A DNA stretch of 59,748 bases, from NCBI GenBank assembly GCA_902586495.1, contig CACIHQ010000007.1, positions 1-59,748 of the forward strand, in the 5' to 3' direction. The position numbers and the translations under genes were made by a program. Shown piece by piece: positions 9,578-21,874 of this stretch (position 1 is its first letter; each line of letters begins with the position of its first letter). Under the pieces are notes generated by a model. That model did not search any database. It saw only the letters and a list, made by a program, of their open reading frames with translations, and was not told where the DNA came from. The stretch comes from an uncultured Pelagibacteraceae bacterium. Its GTDB lineage: Bacteria; Pseudomonadota; Alphaproteobacteria; Pelagibacterales; Pelagibacteraceae.

Positions 9578-10565
9578 CTATTTTTCCTGCTTTTACTAAT
9601 TCTTCTAAAGATTTAGTCATAGTAATCATACCATCTTTGACAGCAGTTTGCATGATGCTTGGGATCTGATGAATTTTTGATTCTCTTATTAAGTTCTGAA
9701 TTGGGGCTGTACACTTCATCACTTCGAAAGCACCACAACGGCCTAGACCATCTTTAGTTTTAAGAAGTCTTTGAGTTACTACCATTTTCAAAGAAGTAGA
9801 AATTTGTGCTCTGATCTGAGCTTGTTGCTCTGGTGGAAATACATCTATAATTCTATTAATTGTACTTGGAGCACCACTAGTGTGTAACGTACCAAATACT
9901 AAGTGACCTGTCTCTGCCGCAGTCAGCGCTAGTGAGACCGTTTCTAAATCTCGCATCTCTCCGACTAAAATTACATCTGGATCCTCTCGAAGGGCTGCCT
10001 TTAAAGCTGTTGCAAATGTTTGAGTTTGTTTGCCAACTTCTCTGTGTGAGACTATACTCTTTAAATCTTTATGAATAAACTCAACCGGGTCTTCAACTGT
10101 TATAATATTTGCAGTTCTTGTTTTATTAATTTCATTTACTATTGCAGCAAGTGTTGTGGATTTTCCTGATCCAGTCGGGCCAGTCACTAAAACTAAGCCT
10201 TTGTGCATGTCAATTATGTCGTAAAGAACAGAAGGTAACTCGAACTGATCCATTGAAGGTATTACACTTTCAACTCTTCTTAAAACTGCAGCAGGTCCAT
10301 GAATAGTTTTGTAAAAGTTTGCTCTAAATCTAAGACCGCTTAAAGTTACTGAAGAGTCTAACTCATGTGTATCCTGAAATCTTTTCATTTCGATTTCATT
10401 ACAGTTAGTAGATAGTAAATCTTGAAGATCTTGTGCTTTAACAACTACCTCTGGCACTTTGTGAATTTCTCCTGTTTGCCTAAATGCTAATGGCCATCCA
10501 CTTCTGATATGAAAATCTGAAATCTTTTTATTATTTTTTGCTAATTCTTCTAATTTTTCAAACAT
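9552..10565 (-). CDS. pilT: Type IV pilus retraction ATPase PilT
   Basis: 337 residues, usual PilT length. An N-terminal PAS-like domain (SDFHIRSGWPLAFRQTGEI) is followed by a RecA-like ATPase core. Walker A is GPTGSGKST (129-137). An Asp box and Walker B lie in EDPDVILVGEMRD (about 194-206), and a His box in TAAETGHLVFGTLHT. The PilT signature AIRNLIRE is present as PIQNLIRE near the C-terminus, which argues for PilT rather than PilB. The hexamer works at the inner membrane, driving pilus retraction. It is the first gene of the minus-strand pilus block; no pilB, pilC or major pilin is in the window. Confidence 0.93.
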   Translation of the reverse strand: MFEKLEELAKNNKKISDFHIRSGWPLAFRQTGEIHKVPEVVVKAQDLQDLLSTNCNEIEMKRFQDTHELDSSVTLSGLRFRANFYKTIHGPAAVLRRVESVIPSMDQFELPSVLYDIIDMHKGLVLVTGPTGSGKSTTLAAIVNEINKTRTANIITVEDPVEFIHKDLKSIVSHREVGKQTQTFATALKAALREDPDVILVGEMRDLETVSLALTAAETGHLVFGTLHTSGAPSTINRIIDVFPPEQQAQIRAQISTSLKMVVTQRLLKTKDGLGRCGAFEVMKCTAPIQNLIRESKIHQIPSIMQTAVKDGMITMTKSLEELVKAGKIDASAGKEN

Positions 10566-10637
10566 GATAAATATTTATATATAATTATTAGAAAAAACAA
10601 TATTAACTTGGCTTAGTTTGAGTAAAATAGTTCATTA

Positions 10638-10979
10638 TTAATAAAAAACATAATACAAAACCCATACAATTAATGAATATTCAAAAACTGTTTTTGTGGT
10701 GGTAAGTTGTTTTTCACTAAATTTTGACTTTAAAAACTTATCTAAAAATTTAAATCCAAGATGAACTAAGACTACTGAAAAAACAATCCCAGACAAAATG
10801 TACTCTATAGAAAAATTTTTATATCCAAAATAAATTGCGACAATTAGGGTTAACCAGGAAACCTTAGAGATAAATAATTTAAAAATTAAACCTGCTTTTT
10901 TGCTAAAAATAGATTGTGTTTTAATTAAAGAGTAAGACCACATTAACCCAACCAAAAAACTTAAATATTTTAGGATCAT
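10638..10979 (-). CDS. Small integral membrane protein, unknown function
   Basis: 113 residues with three to four hydrophobic segments (about 5-20, 38-55, 60-80 and 98-113), ending in a very hydrophobic aromatic tail. A basic loop (KFLDKFLKSKFSEKQ) separates the third and fourth segments. I do not recognise the family. It lies 72 bp upstream of pilT on the same strand, so it could share a transcript with the pilus genes, but nothing in the sequence ties it to them. Coding potential is moderate: the membrane-protein pattern and full use of the gap favour a real gene. Confidence 0.55.
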   Translation of the reverse strand: MILKYLSFLVGLMWSYSLIKTQSIFSKKAGLIFKLFISKVSWLTLIVAIYFGYKNFSIEYILSGIVFSVVLVHLGFKFLDKFLKSKFSEKQLTTTKTVFEYSLIVWVLYYVFY

Positions 10980-11115
10980 AAATAATTACATAAATTAATA
11001 AATTCAACTATCAATATGTATTTATAATTTTCCAACTTTTTGACCCAAAATGGTAACTTTAATAAATATTATTTAAGACTCTTTATTTGTTTTATTTTAC
11101 AATTATTTAAAAAAT

Positions 11116-11355
11116 ATGAGCACTGAAAACATAGAAAGAAACCGATTTCATGAAACAGTAAATAGTTCTGAAATCAACGACTATATTGAAAAAAGTTTAG
11201 ATAGTTTTTCTACTGCAAAAAGTAATGAGGGTTTCTGGACTCTATATAATAAAAACAATCCTAGTGATGATAGTGACCAAATAAAAACTATTTTTGGTGT
11301 ATGTTTTACTTTTGTAGTGTTACTTATTTTAGGAACTTATTCTTGTCTATTTTAG
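11116..11355 (+). CDS. Small single-pass membrane protein, unknown
   Basis: 79 residues: a hydrophilic, Asn/Ser/Asp-rich N-terminal 55 residues, then one C-terminal transmembrane helix (about 58-77, IFGVCFTFVVLLILGTY). This is a tail-anchored arrangement with the bulk in the cytoplasm. No family recognised. It stands alone on the plus strand between minus-strand genes, with 136 bp upstream containing a GACTC (GANTC) site at 11077-11081 and a TTGACC element near 11039. It could be a lineage-specific small protein; confidence rests on the clean membrane segment and the ATG start. Confidence 0.45.
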   Translation: MSTENIERNRFHETVNSSEINDYIEKSLDSFSTAKSNEGFWTLYNKNNPSDDSDQIKTIFGVCFTFVVLLILGTYSCLF

Positions 11356-11380
11356 AATTCCAAATTTTTTAAATTTAAAA

Positions 11381-12043
11381 TTATTCAACCTTCCAATCGG
11401 TTAGAAATGTAACATAATTTACTTGAATGCATCTTCTTTCTTTAACAATTTTTTTCTTTTCCATCCCGTGCCAAGTATTTGGGCCACTTGAAAACAAATA
11501 ACCATAATTATGTTTATATGGCACTGTTTTAACTTTCTCTAATTTATCATTATAAAAATCGGTACCCAAATCTTCAGACTCATTTTCCTTATTAACAAAA
11601 ATTAATCCTGACATTAGTTTTTCTTTAATGTCACAATGAGGTTTTAACCAAAAACCTTCACGATCACAAATTACTTCTACTCTAACATAAGAATTAGAAA
11701 GATCTTTGTTAACCATTTTTGAAATTACCTCATAAGTTTCTTTAGATTGTAATTCATTAATAAATTTAACTAAATTTGGAAATTGTGCTGAATTTTCCTT
11801 TGTAACAAAGCATCTAAATTTTATTGCCTTACCTCCAGATGCAATTCCTTCTCTAAATTCTGCAGCTCCACCATCAATTGCCCTTGTGCCATCATAAGAC
11901 AAATTATGTTTACTTACGTCTGGTATATCTGCTCTAATTATTTCCTGAATTGCATTTTCACTTAAAGCATTATTATATTCCCAATGATCAAATGGGAAAT
12001 CATGCTTTTTGGATTGATTTAATATAGAATTAAGAAATGTCAT
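11381..12043 (-). CDS. 2-oxoglutarate/Fe(II)-dependent oxygenase family protein
   Basis: 220 residues. The facial-triad motif HxD...H is visible: H136 and D138 in KPHCDIKEKL, H192 in NTWHGM, plus a 2OG-binding Arg (R203/R204 in ERRCIQVNYV). The SGLIFVN strand between them fits the double-stranded beta-helix fold of prolyl-4-hydroxylase-like enzymes. Such enzymes hydroxylate proteins or small molecules; the substrate here is unknown. Its start overlaps the end of the upstream ELM1-family gene by 14 bp, so the two are translated from one message and may act together on cell-envelope glycans. That last point is inference from context. Confidence 0.78.
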   Translation of the reverse strand: MTFLNSILNQSKKHDFPFDHWEYNNALSENAIQEIIRADIPDVSKHNLSYDGTRAIDGGAAEFREGIASGGKAIKFRCFVTKENSAQFPNLVKFINELQSKETYEVISKMVNKDLSNSYVRVEVICDREGFWLKPHCDIKEKLMSGLIFVNKENESEDLGTDFYNDKLEKVKTVPYKHNYGYLFSSGPNTWHGMEKKKIVKERRCIQVNYVTFLTDWKVE

Positions 12044-12980
12044 AGTCTTTTAATTTGCTCTTTATATATCCTGATATTCTATCTGTTTCATTAAGTTTTT
12101 CATATTCCCAAACTTCTAAATTGTCACCTAAATCTTTAGTGATATTGAGTTTTCTAAACATTTCGAAAAATTTTTTAAACCTATAATTATTTTTTATATG
12201 TGGCATTTGCGCTACATAAATCGGTTTACCAGTAATTGCTGCCTCTGATATCATAGAGGTTGAGTCACACGTAACCACAATGTGATCTGCTAGTCTTAAA
12301 GAAGATAAGTAAGCCTTTTTATCAATTTCTGTAATTATAATTTGATCGTTATCAAAATAATTTTTTGCCTGATCAATTACATTTTTTGGAGTTCGCATTG
12401 AGGGGATAAAAATCAATTGATAATCATTGTTAATGAAATTTTGTTTAATTTTTGAAAATATTTCCTCTACTAAACTGAGTTTATAGTCGTAATATTTATT
12501 AGGTCCTCCTACAACTAAAGTGACAATTTTTTCTTTCTTAATCTTTGGTTTTAAATATGAAATATTTTCATCTAACTCATTTTCTCTTAAGTAATGAATT
12601 GCTCCCTTAGTAGAAATTACATTTTTTCCTATTAATCCATCATGTTCTGGGGCCACAACAAAGTCAAAGTTAGTTAAAGAAACTTTTGGATCTTGAATGT
12701 GAATATTTATAATTTTTTTTTTAAATTTTTTTTTTAAGTAAATTGATGGAATCACACTTTTTCTTCCACAAGAAATGACAATATTAAAATCATGCTCAAT
12801 ATTATTTTTAAATACAAAACTTTTGATTGGTGTTATTTTTGGCGGAATAAGCTTCCAAAAATTATTAAGTTCAATTTTTTCGTGTATAAAATCAAGATCT
12901 AAAGCTTTTGCAAGTCCCTCAACCTGACTAATCATACCGTGCATTCCTTCGGTCAATAATAAACCTTTTAATTTAGTCAT
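12030..12980 (-). CDS. ELM1 / DUF1022 family protein (GT-B-like)
   Basis: 316 residues. The start LLLTEGMHGMISQVEGLAKAL matches the alphaproteobacterial DUF1022 family, homologous to the plant mitochondrial fission factor ELM1. Further family features are ISCGRKSVIPSIYLKK, IHIQDPKV, a VVGGPNKYY turn, and a C-terminal VTCDSTSMISEAAITGKPIYV segment of the type that binds nucleotide-sugar in GT-B glycosyltransferases. The bacterial role is not established. It is divergent from trxB with only 21 bp between starts and overlaps the 2OG oxygenase gene downstream. Confidence 0.82.
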   Translation of the reverse strand: MTKLKGLLLTEGMHGMISQVEGLAKALDLDFIHEKIELNNFWKLIPPKITPIKSFVFKNNIEHDFNIVISCGRKSVIPSIYLKKKFKKKIINIHIQDPKVSLTNFDFVVAPEHDGLIGKNVISTKGAIHYLRENELDENISYLKPKIKKEKIVTLVVGGPNKYYDYKLSLVEEIFSKIKQNFINNDYQLIFIPSMRTPKNVIDQAKNYFDNDQIIITEIDKKAYLSSLRLADHIVVTCDSTSMISEAAITGKPIYVAQMPHIKNNYRFKKFFEMFRKLNITKDLGDNLEVWEYEKLNETDRISGYIKSKLKDYDIS

Positions 12981-13001
12981 TAATCACTATATAGCTTTCA
13001 T

Positions 13002-13946
13002 ATGATTCAAAATCCAACTAAACACACAAAAGTGTTAATAATTGGATCTGGTCCAGCCGGATACACCGCAGCAGTTTATGCAGCAAGAGCAATGCTTAAC
13101 CCTATCTTAGTTTATGGCTCAGAACCTGGAGGACAGCTCACCACGACTACAGACGTTGAAAATTATCCTGGTTTTGCAGATGTTATACAAGGTCCATGGT
13201 TGATGGATCAAATGAAAGAACAAGCTAAAGCAGTTGGGACTGAAATGATAGAAGATCATATTAGTTCGGTGAATTTAAAAACTTCTCCTTTTGAAGCAAT
13301 CGGTGATACTGGTCAAAAATACACTGCAGATAGCATTATCATCTCAACTGGTGCTCAAGCAAGATGGTTAAACTTAAAATCTGAACAAGAATTTAGAGGG
13401 TTTGGCGTTTCGGCATGTGCCACTTGTGATGGATTTTTCTTTAAAGACAAAGAGGTTGCAGTTGTAGGTGGTGGTAATGCAGCTGTTGAAGAAGCAATGT
13501 TTCTGACAAAATTTGCATCCAAAGTAAAATTAATTCATAGAAGAGATAGTTTAAGAGCAGAAAAAATGCTCCAGAAAAAACTAATGGAAAATAAAAAAAT
13601 TGAGATTATTTGGGACTCTGTCGTAGAAGATGTTGTTGGAGATAAAGATCCTAGAAATGTTAAGGGAATTAAAATAAAGAATGTTAAAACAAATAAAATT
13701 GATGAGATAAAATTAGATGGGGTATTTATTGCTATAGGCCATGATCCAGCTACACAACTTTTTAAAGATCAATTACAAATGGATAAAGAGGGTTATCTAA
13801 TCACTAAACCAGACTCAACAGAAACAAATATACCTGGTGTTTATGCAGCTGGCGATGTTAAAGATAAAACATTTAGACAAGCGGTAACTGCAGCAGGAAT
13901 GGGCTGTATGGCAGCCTTAGAGGCAGAAAAATTTTTATCACACTAG
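13002..13946 (+). CDS. trxB: Thioredoxin reductase
   Basis: 314 residues, standard length. The FAD-binding GSGPAG (15-20) is followed by the redox CATC (C139-T-C142) in SACATCDGFFF. Next comes the NADPH-binding GGGNAAVEEA and the C-terminal FAD motif AAGDVKDKTFRQAVTAAG. It transfers electrons from NADPH to thioredoxin in the cytoplasm. It is divergent from the ELM1-family gene, with 21 bp between the two starts, so any promoter must overlap the neighbouring coding region. The next gene starts 1 bp after its stop. Confidence 0.97.
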   Translation: MIQNPTKHTKVLIIGSGPAGYTAAVYAARAMLNPILVYGSEPGGQLTTTTDVENYPGFADVIQGPWLMDQMKEQAKAVGTEMIEDHISSVNLKTSPFEAIGDTGQKYTADSIIISTGAQARWLNLKSEQEFRGFGVSACATCDGFFFKDKEVAVVGGGNAAVEEAMFLTKFASKVKLIHRRDSLRAEKMLQKKLMENKKIEIIWDSVVEDVVGDKDPRNVKGIKIKNVKTNKIDEIKLDGVFIAIGHDPATQLFKDQLQMDKEGYLITKPDSTETNIPGVYAAGDVKDKTFRQAVTAAGMGCMAALEAEKFLSH

Positions 13947-13947
13947 C

Positions 13948-14895
13948 GTGAAAAATAACCTCCATGTATTTTTAGGTGCAACCGTAGCTGATGCTGCTGC
14001 GAGGCCTTTGCATTGGGTTTACAATCAAAAAAAACTGAATTCTTATATTAAAGGAAAAAAAGATTTCTCTTTCCTTAAAAAAAATAAAAGTCCTTTTTAC
14101 AATATCAAAACGGGTAAAGTTTCTGGATATAATGAAATTGGTCAAGTCATGTTCAAAACCTTGCAAGAAGGACACGATAATATTAATGAACGGTTTAAGA
14201 AAAATATTAAAAAAAATTTTGGTCCTGGGAGTATTTATTGGAAAAACTTAGGTCTCAGATCAAAATATAAAAAAGTAAAAGACTGGCGGGGCATCATTAA
14301 AGGGCCATGGATACATCAAAACGTAATTGAGACTATTAGAAATATTAAATTAAAAAAAAAAGTAACGGGTGGAGTTAAAGTTAATGAGTCTGATGGTTTT
14401 TGTGCAAGCCTTCCTTATTTTCTTTATGGTTTTGATTTTAAAAGTTTAGAAAAAATAATCTCAACTGTAACGATTTCAAAAATAAGTCATAAGTATGCCC
14501 TAGCTAAATTTCATATAATAGACTTAGCTCTCAAAGGAGCACAAAATCCAATAAATGAATTTGTCAAAAAATTTGAAAAAGATCCCAAATATAAAATTAT
14601 TATTAATGACATAATCAAAATTAAAAAATTAAAATCAAATGCTCACCCATCTGTTGTCAAAAAACTTGGTATGGCTTGCAGTTACCCAGGGACTTTTAAT
14701 AGCTCAATACATGCAATATTAAGTTCAACAAGTTATAAGGTAGCTATTTTAAAAACGATAAAAGCTGGTGGATGCAATTGCTCTAGAGCAAACTTTATTG
14801 GAGCATATTTTTCTGCTTTAAAAGGATCTAATTCTATTCCAAAATCCTGGATTAAAAAGACCATACCAGCTAAGAAGATTCTAGATCAAAAATAA
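13948..14895 (+). CDS. ADP-ribosylglycohydrolase / J1-crystallin-like protein
   Basis: 315 residues from a GTG placed 1 bp after the trxB stop. The N-terminus GATVADAAARPLHWVYN is typical of the J1-crystallin branch of the ADP-ribosylglycohydrolase superfamily. The C-terminal metal-binding pattern is partly visible as GGCNCSRANFIGAYFSA, where classical hydrolases have GGDTD or GGDNC; here the Asp pair is replaced by Cys-Asn. Catalytic activity is therefore doubtful. Coupling to trxB suggests co-transcription, but not a shared pathway. Substrate unknown. Confidence 0.72.
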   Translation: MKNNLHVFLGATVADAAARPLHWVYNQKKLNSYIKGKKDFSFLKKNKSPFYNIKTGKVSGYNEIGQVMFKTLQEGHDNINERFKKNIKKNFGPGSIYWKNLGLRSKYKKVKDWRGIIKGPWIHQNVIETIRNIKLKKKVTGGVKVNESDGFCASLPYFLYGFDFKSLEKIISTVTISKISHKYALAKFHIIDLALKGAQNPINEFVKKFEKDPKYKIIINDIIKIKKLKSNAHPSVVKKLGMACSYPGTFNSSIHAILSSTSYKVAILKTIKAGGCNCSRANFIGAYFSALKGSNSIPKSWIKKTIPAKKILDQK

Positions 14896-14897
14896 AA

Positions 14898-18280
<3,383 letters not shown>

Positions 18281-18299
<19 letters not shown>

Positions 18300-19036
18300 T
18301 AATTACTGGTGGAGCAACTAGAATAGGTGCTGCGATCGCTGAGAAATTATCAGGACCAAATAAACAAATTATAATTCATTATAATAAATCAAAAACAAAA
18401 GCTGAAAATTTAAAAAAAAAACTTCAGAACTTTGGTTCAAAAATTTATTTGGTAAAAGGAGATCTTGGTAAAGAAAAAGATATTATAAAAATTATAAAAT
18501 TTGCCAAGTCAAAGTTAAGATATTTTGATTGTTTAATTAATAATGCATCTTTATTCGAAAATGATAAATTAGAAAATTTTAGTTCTAAAAGTTGGGAAAA
18601 TCATCTTTCAACAAATCTTAAAGCCCCTGCCCTTTTATCGAAGGAATTCTCAAAAAATATAAGAGGAAAAAATAATAATATTATTAACATAATTGATCAA
18701 AGAGTTTTCAAACTTACCCCATTTTTTTTTTCATACACAATAAGTAAAACTGGCTTATATACTTTAACCAAAACTAGCGCTATGAGCCTGTCACCAAATA
18801 TCAGAGTTAATGGAATAGCTCCAGGACCCACAATCAAAAATAAGAGACAGTCTGAGAAACATTTTAAAAAACAGTATTCAGCAACACCACTAAAAAAACA
18901 AGTTGATGTACAAGAGATATGTGATGCAGTTGACTTTTTTATAAAAAACAGCTCTATTACAGGACAAATTTTAGCTATTGATAGTGGTCAAAGTTTAAAC
19001 TGGCAGACACCAGATATAATGAGAGGGAAAGAGTGA
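18281..19036 (+). CDS. folM: SDR-family pteridine reductase, FolM-like
   Basis: 251 residues. The Rossmann TGGATRIG motif lies near the N-terminus. The YxxxK catalytic pair is in SYTISKTG. The position before it reads NIIDQRV, where Asp takes the place of the usual SDR Ser, as in pteridine reductases. The [10 protein letters not shown] segment after the active site and overlap with folB support a FolM-like dihydromonapterin/dihydrofolate reductase. It overlaps the uvrB 3' end by 19 bp and shares GTGA with folB. It could supply reduced folate where a classical FolA is absent; this is inference. Confidence 0.75.
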
Positions 19037-19458
19037 AAAAAAATAATCTTAGAATTGTTAAGATTGATAAATCTAAAAGCTTGTTTAATTATGAGAAAAA
19101 AATTCTTATAAATGAATTAATTTTGAATTTAAAACTGGGATACTATGATTTTGAAAAAGAAAAACCTCAAAAAGTTAAATTTAGTCTAGAAATTGACTAT
19201 CAAGATAAAAAGCCTTCAAATGACAAAGATATTAAATCGATTGTTAATTACAGCACAATTGTCAAATTAGTGACAAAACTAGTTAAGAAAAAACATTATA
19301 ATTTTTTAGAAACACTTGCAGAATCTGTTTTTGATGAGTTGTTTAAAGACAAAAGAATTGCAAAAATAATGCTAAAAATTGAAAAATTAGAAATTTTAAA
19401 ACAATGCTCATCTGTTGGTATACAAATTACCAAAAAAAGAAGCCATGATAAGTTCTGA
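19033..19458 (+). CDS. folB: Dihydroneopterin aldolase-like protein
   Basis: 141 residues from a GTG that overlaps the stop of the FolM-like gene (GTGA). Features of the FolB/FolX tunnelling fold are [29 protein letters not shown] near the start, a central SIVNYSTIV strand, and [15 protein letters not shown] with the conserved Glu. FolB makes 6-hydroxymethyl-dihydropterin in folate synthesis. It carries a 25-residue N-terminal extension. The 3' end overlaps the probable uvrC start by 14 bp. Confidence 0.82.
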   Translation: MKKNNLRIVKIDKSKSLFNYEKKILINELILNLKLGYYDFEKEKPQKVKFSLEIDYQDKKPSNDKDIKSIVNYSTIVKLVTKLVKKKHYNFLETLAESVFDELFKDKRIAKIMLKIEKLEILKQCSSVGIQITKKRSHDKF

Positions 19459-21281
19459 AATTGGAAAAGAAGTAATAAAAAAAGAGCTACCTTTAATACC
19501 CAAATTACCTGGTGTTTATCGCATGTTAAACGACAAAGGAGAAATTCTTTATGTTGGTAAAGCAAAAAATTTACCTAACAGACTTAAAAGTTATATAGCG
19601 GAAAAAAATCATATTATTAGAACAGAAAGAATGTTGTCTCAAACGAAAAACCTTGAGATTACAACTACTTCAAATGAGAGTGAGGCTTTATTGCTGGAGG
19701 CTAATTTAATTAAGAAGCACAAACCAAAATTTAATATTCTTCTACGAGATGATAAATCTTTTCCTTTTATTTTTATTGGTAATAAGGACATGTGGCCTCA
19801 AATAAAGAGACACAGAGGAAAAAAAACAAAGGAAGGTTTTTATTTTGGTCCTTTTGCATCTGCAGGTTCAGCAAATTGGACTATTAAAATGATACAAAAG
19901 ATTTTTCATTTAAGGGTATGCGATGACACCGTTTTCAAAAATCGTGAACGACCATGTATTCTGTATCAAATTAAAAGATGTTCTGGACCTTGCGTTGGCT
20001 ATATTGAAAAAGATGAATATAAGAAAACTGTCGAAGAAGCGATAGAATTCGTCTCTGGAAAATCGAGAAAAATTCAAAAAAATCTCTCAGATCAAATGGA
20101 AAAAGCTAGTGAAGATTTAGACTTTGAGAAAGCTGTGATTTTAAGAGATAGAATTAAGTCTTTAAATATTATTCAATCTTCTCAAAGAATTAATGAGGCA
20201 AATTTAATTGAAGCAGATGTAATTGCTGGTTATAAAGAGTCTGGTAAAACTTGCATTCAAGTATTTTTCTATAGATCAAAACAAAATTGGGGTAACCAAG
20301 CATTTTTTCCAAAGCATGATCCAGATGAAAGTCTTAGCAATATTATTAATTCTTTTGTTTCACAATTTTATGAAAATAAAAGTGTGCCTTCATCGATAAT
20401 AATTTCTGAAGAAATAAAAGAAAAAAATTTGATAGAAAAAACACTTTCGAAAAAAGAGGGTAAACAAATCAATTTATCTGTTGCAAAAAAAGGATCAAAA
20501 TTAAAAGTCATTAATCAAGCAATTAAAAAACGCAAAAGAAAGTTTAAATCGAAAACTTTATGAAAGCCAAAATAATCGAGAGTTATTCGATTCAGTAGCG
20601 AATAAATTTAATCTAGAAACAAACATTAATCTAATTGAAGTTTACGATAATAGTCATATTCAAGGAACAAATAGTGTGGGCGCTTTAATTGCTTATGGCG
20701 ATGAAGGATTTGTAAAAAAAAGATATAGAAAATTTAATATCAAAATAAAAAAAAATGAGCAAGATGACTATGGAATGATGAAAGAAGTTTTAACAAGAAG
20801 GTTTAAAAGAGCTGTCCAAGAAAAAGATAATTATCTTACTTTTCCTGACTTAGTTTTAATAGATGGCGGAAAAGGCCAATATTCAGTTGCAAGAGAAAGT
20901 TTAAATGAGTTAGGTCTCCATGAAATCCCTATAATTGCTATTGCTAAGGGAAAGTTTAGAAATAGTGGAAATGAAACTTTTTTTCACAATGGAAAAGAAT
21001 ATAAGTTCAATAAAAACGATCCTACCCTTTTCTTTCTTCAACGAATTAGAGATGAATCTCATCGTTTTGCAATAAGTGCACATAGAGCAAAAAGAAAAAG
21101 AGGAATTAGTAAATCTTTATTAGACCAAATTGAAGGTATTGGATCTATAAGAAAAAGGGCTTTATTAAATCATTTTGGATCTGCTCGAGCAGTGGAATCT
21201 GCTAGTCTTGATGAAATTAAATCTGTTGAAGGTGTAGAGGAAAAAGTTGCAAATAAGATATATAACTTTTTTCATGATTAA
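19445..21281 (+). pseudogene. uvrC: Excinuclease ABC subunit C, interrupted by a +1 frameshift
   Basis: Two frames together encode a full-length UvrC of about 611 residues. The first (from ATG 19445, or 19415) has the GIY-YIG nuclease (PGVYRML...[10 protein letters not shown]), the Cys-rich GPCVGY region and the UVR motif ([14 protein letters not shown]). It runs off frame at 20563. The second frame, open from 20529 to 21281, has the RNase H-like nuclease ([34 protein letters not shown]) and the HhH tail. The junction is an A6 run at 20525-20530: one A fewer restores a perfect [15 protein letters not shown] join. An independent start at ATG 20676 would lack the DNSH motif. It may be a sequencing error, a real lesion or slippage; the gene itself is certain. 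Confidence 0.92.
20525..20530 (+). other. A6 homopolymer at the uvrC frameshift
   Basis: Six consecutive A residues at the exact point where the conserved UvrC reading frame moves by one base. Upstream codons read GCA ATT AAA AAA in the first frame; removing one A gives GCA ATT AAA AAC GCA, which continues the family sequence. The first frame stops 30 bp further on (TGA 20561-20563). Confidence 0.85.
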
Positions 21282-21289
21282 GAATAAAA

Positions 21290-21874
21290 ATGCTTAAAAA
21301 AATACCAAATATATTAACCATTGGAAGAATTTTGATTGTTCCATTTTTTGTTTTAGCATTTTACCTTCCTGGTTTTTATGGTGACTTTACTGCATTAATT
21401 CTTTTTTTAATTGCATCATTTACTGATTTTTTAGATGGTATGTTAGCCAGGTTGCTTGGTGAGGAGTCTAAGCTGGGAGAGTTATTAGATCCAATTGCAG
21501 ATAAGATAATTGTTGCTGCAGCTCTTATTCTTTTAGTAATGGACGGTACTATTCGAAATTATGAGGTTATTGCTGCTATAATAATATTAACGCGTGAAAT
21601 ATTAGTCTCTGGTCTAAGAGAATTTTTAGCTAAAGGGAAAATTAAGCTTCCTGTTTCAAATTTAGCTAAATTAAAAACTGTCTTACAAATGATTTCGATT
21701 GCTCTTTTACTTTCAGGTGATACTGGAAATAAAATTATAAATTTTCAAGATTATAATGCTCAAACAATCGGAATTGTTTTGTTATGGCTCTCAGCAGCTT
21801 TAACTTTGTTTACAGGATACGAGTATATGCGAAAAGGTATTGACCATGCAATTTCAAAGGACAATAAAGATTAA
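21290..21874 (+). CDS. pgsA: CDP-diacylglycerol--glycerol-3-phosphate 3-phosphatidyltransferase
   Basis: 194 residues with several membrane helices. The CDP-alcohol phosphatidyltransferase signature DG..AR......G...D...D is complete (DFLDGMLARLLGEESKLGELLDPIADK region, with all three Asp and the Gly residues). The enzyme makes phosphatidylglycerophosphate, the precursor of phosphatidylglycerol, in the inner membrane. It starts 8 bp after uvrC. The uvrC-pgsA order is common in proteobacteria. Its stop overlaps that of the convergent ilvE by 4 bp (TTAA). Confidence 0.95.
   Translation: MLKKIPNILTIGRILIVPFFVLAFYLPGFYGDFTALILFLIASFTDFLDGMLARLLGEESKLGELLDPIADKIIVAAALILLVMDGTIRNYEVIAAIIILTREILVSGLREFLAKGKIKLPVSNLAKLKTVLQMISIALLLSGDTGNKIINFQDYNAQTIGIVLLWLSAALTLFTGYEYMRKGIDHAISKDNKD

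Noticed and set aside
20525..20531. AAAAAAC in uvrC as a classical -1 ribosomal frameshift heptamer
   Set aside because: The ribosome arrives in the frame AAA AAA CGC and needs to go to AAC GCA, a +1 shift. The -1 heptamer would move it the other way.
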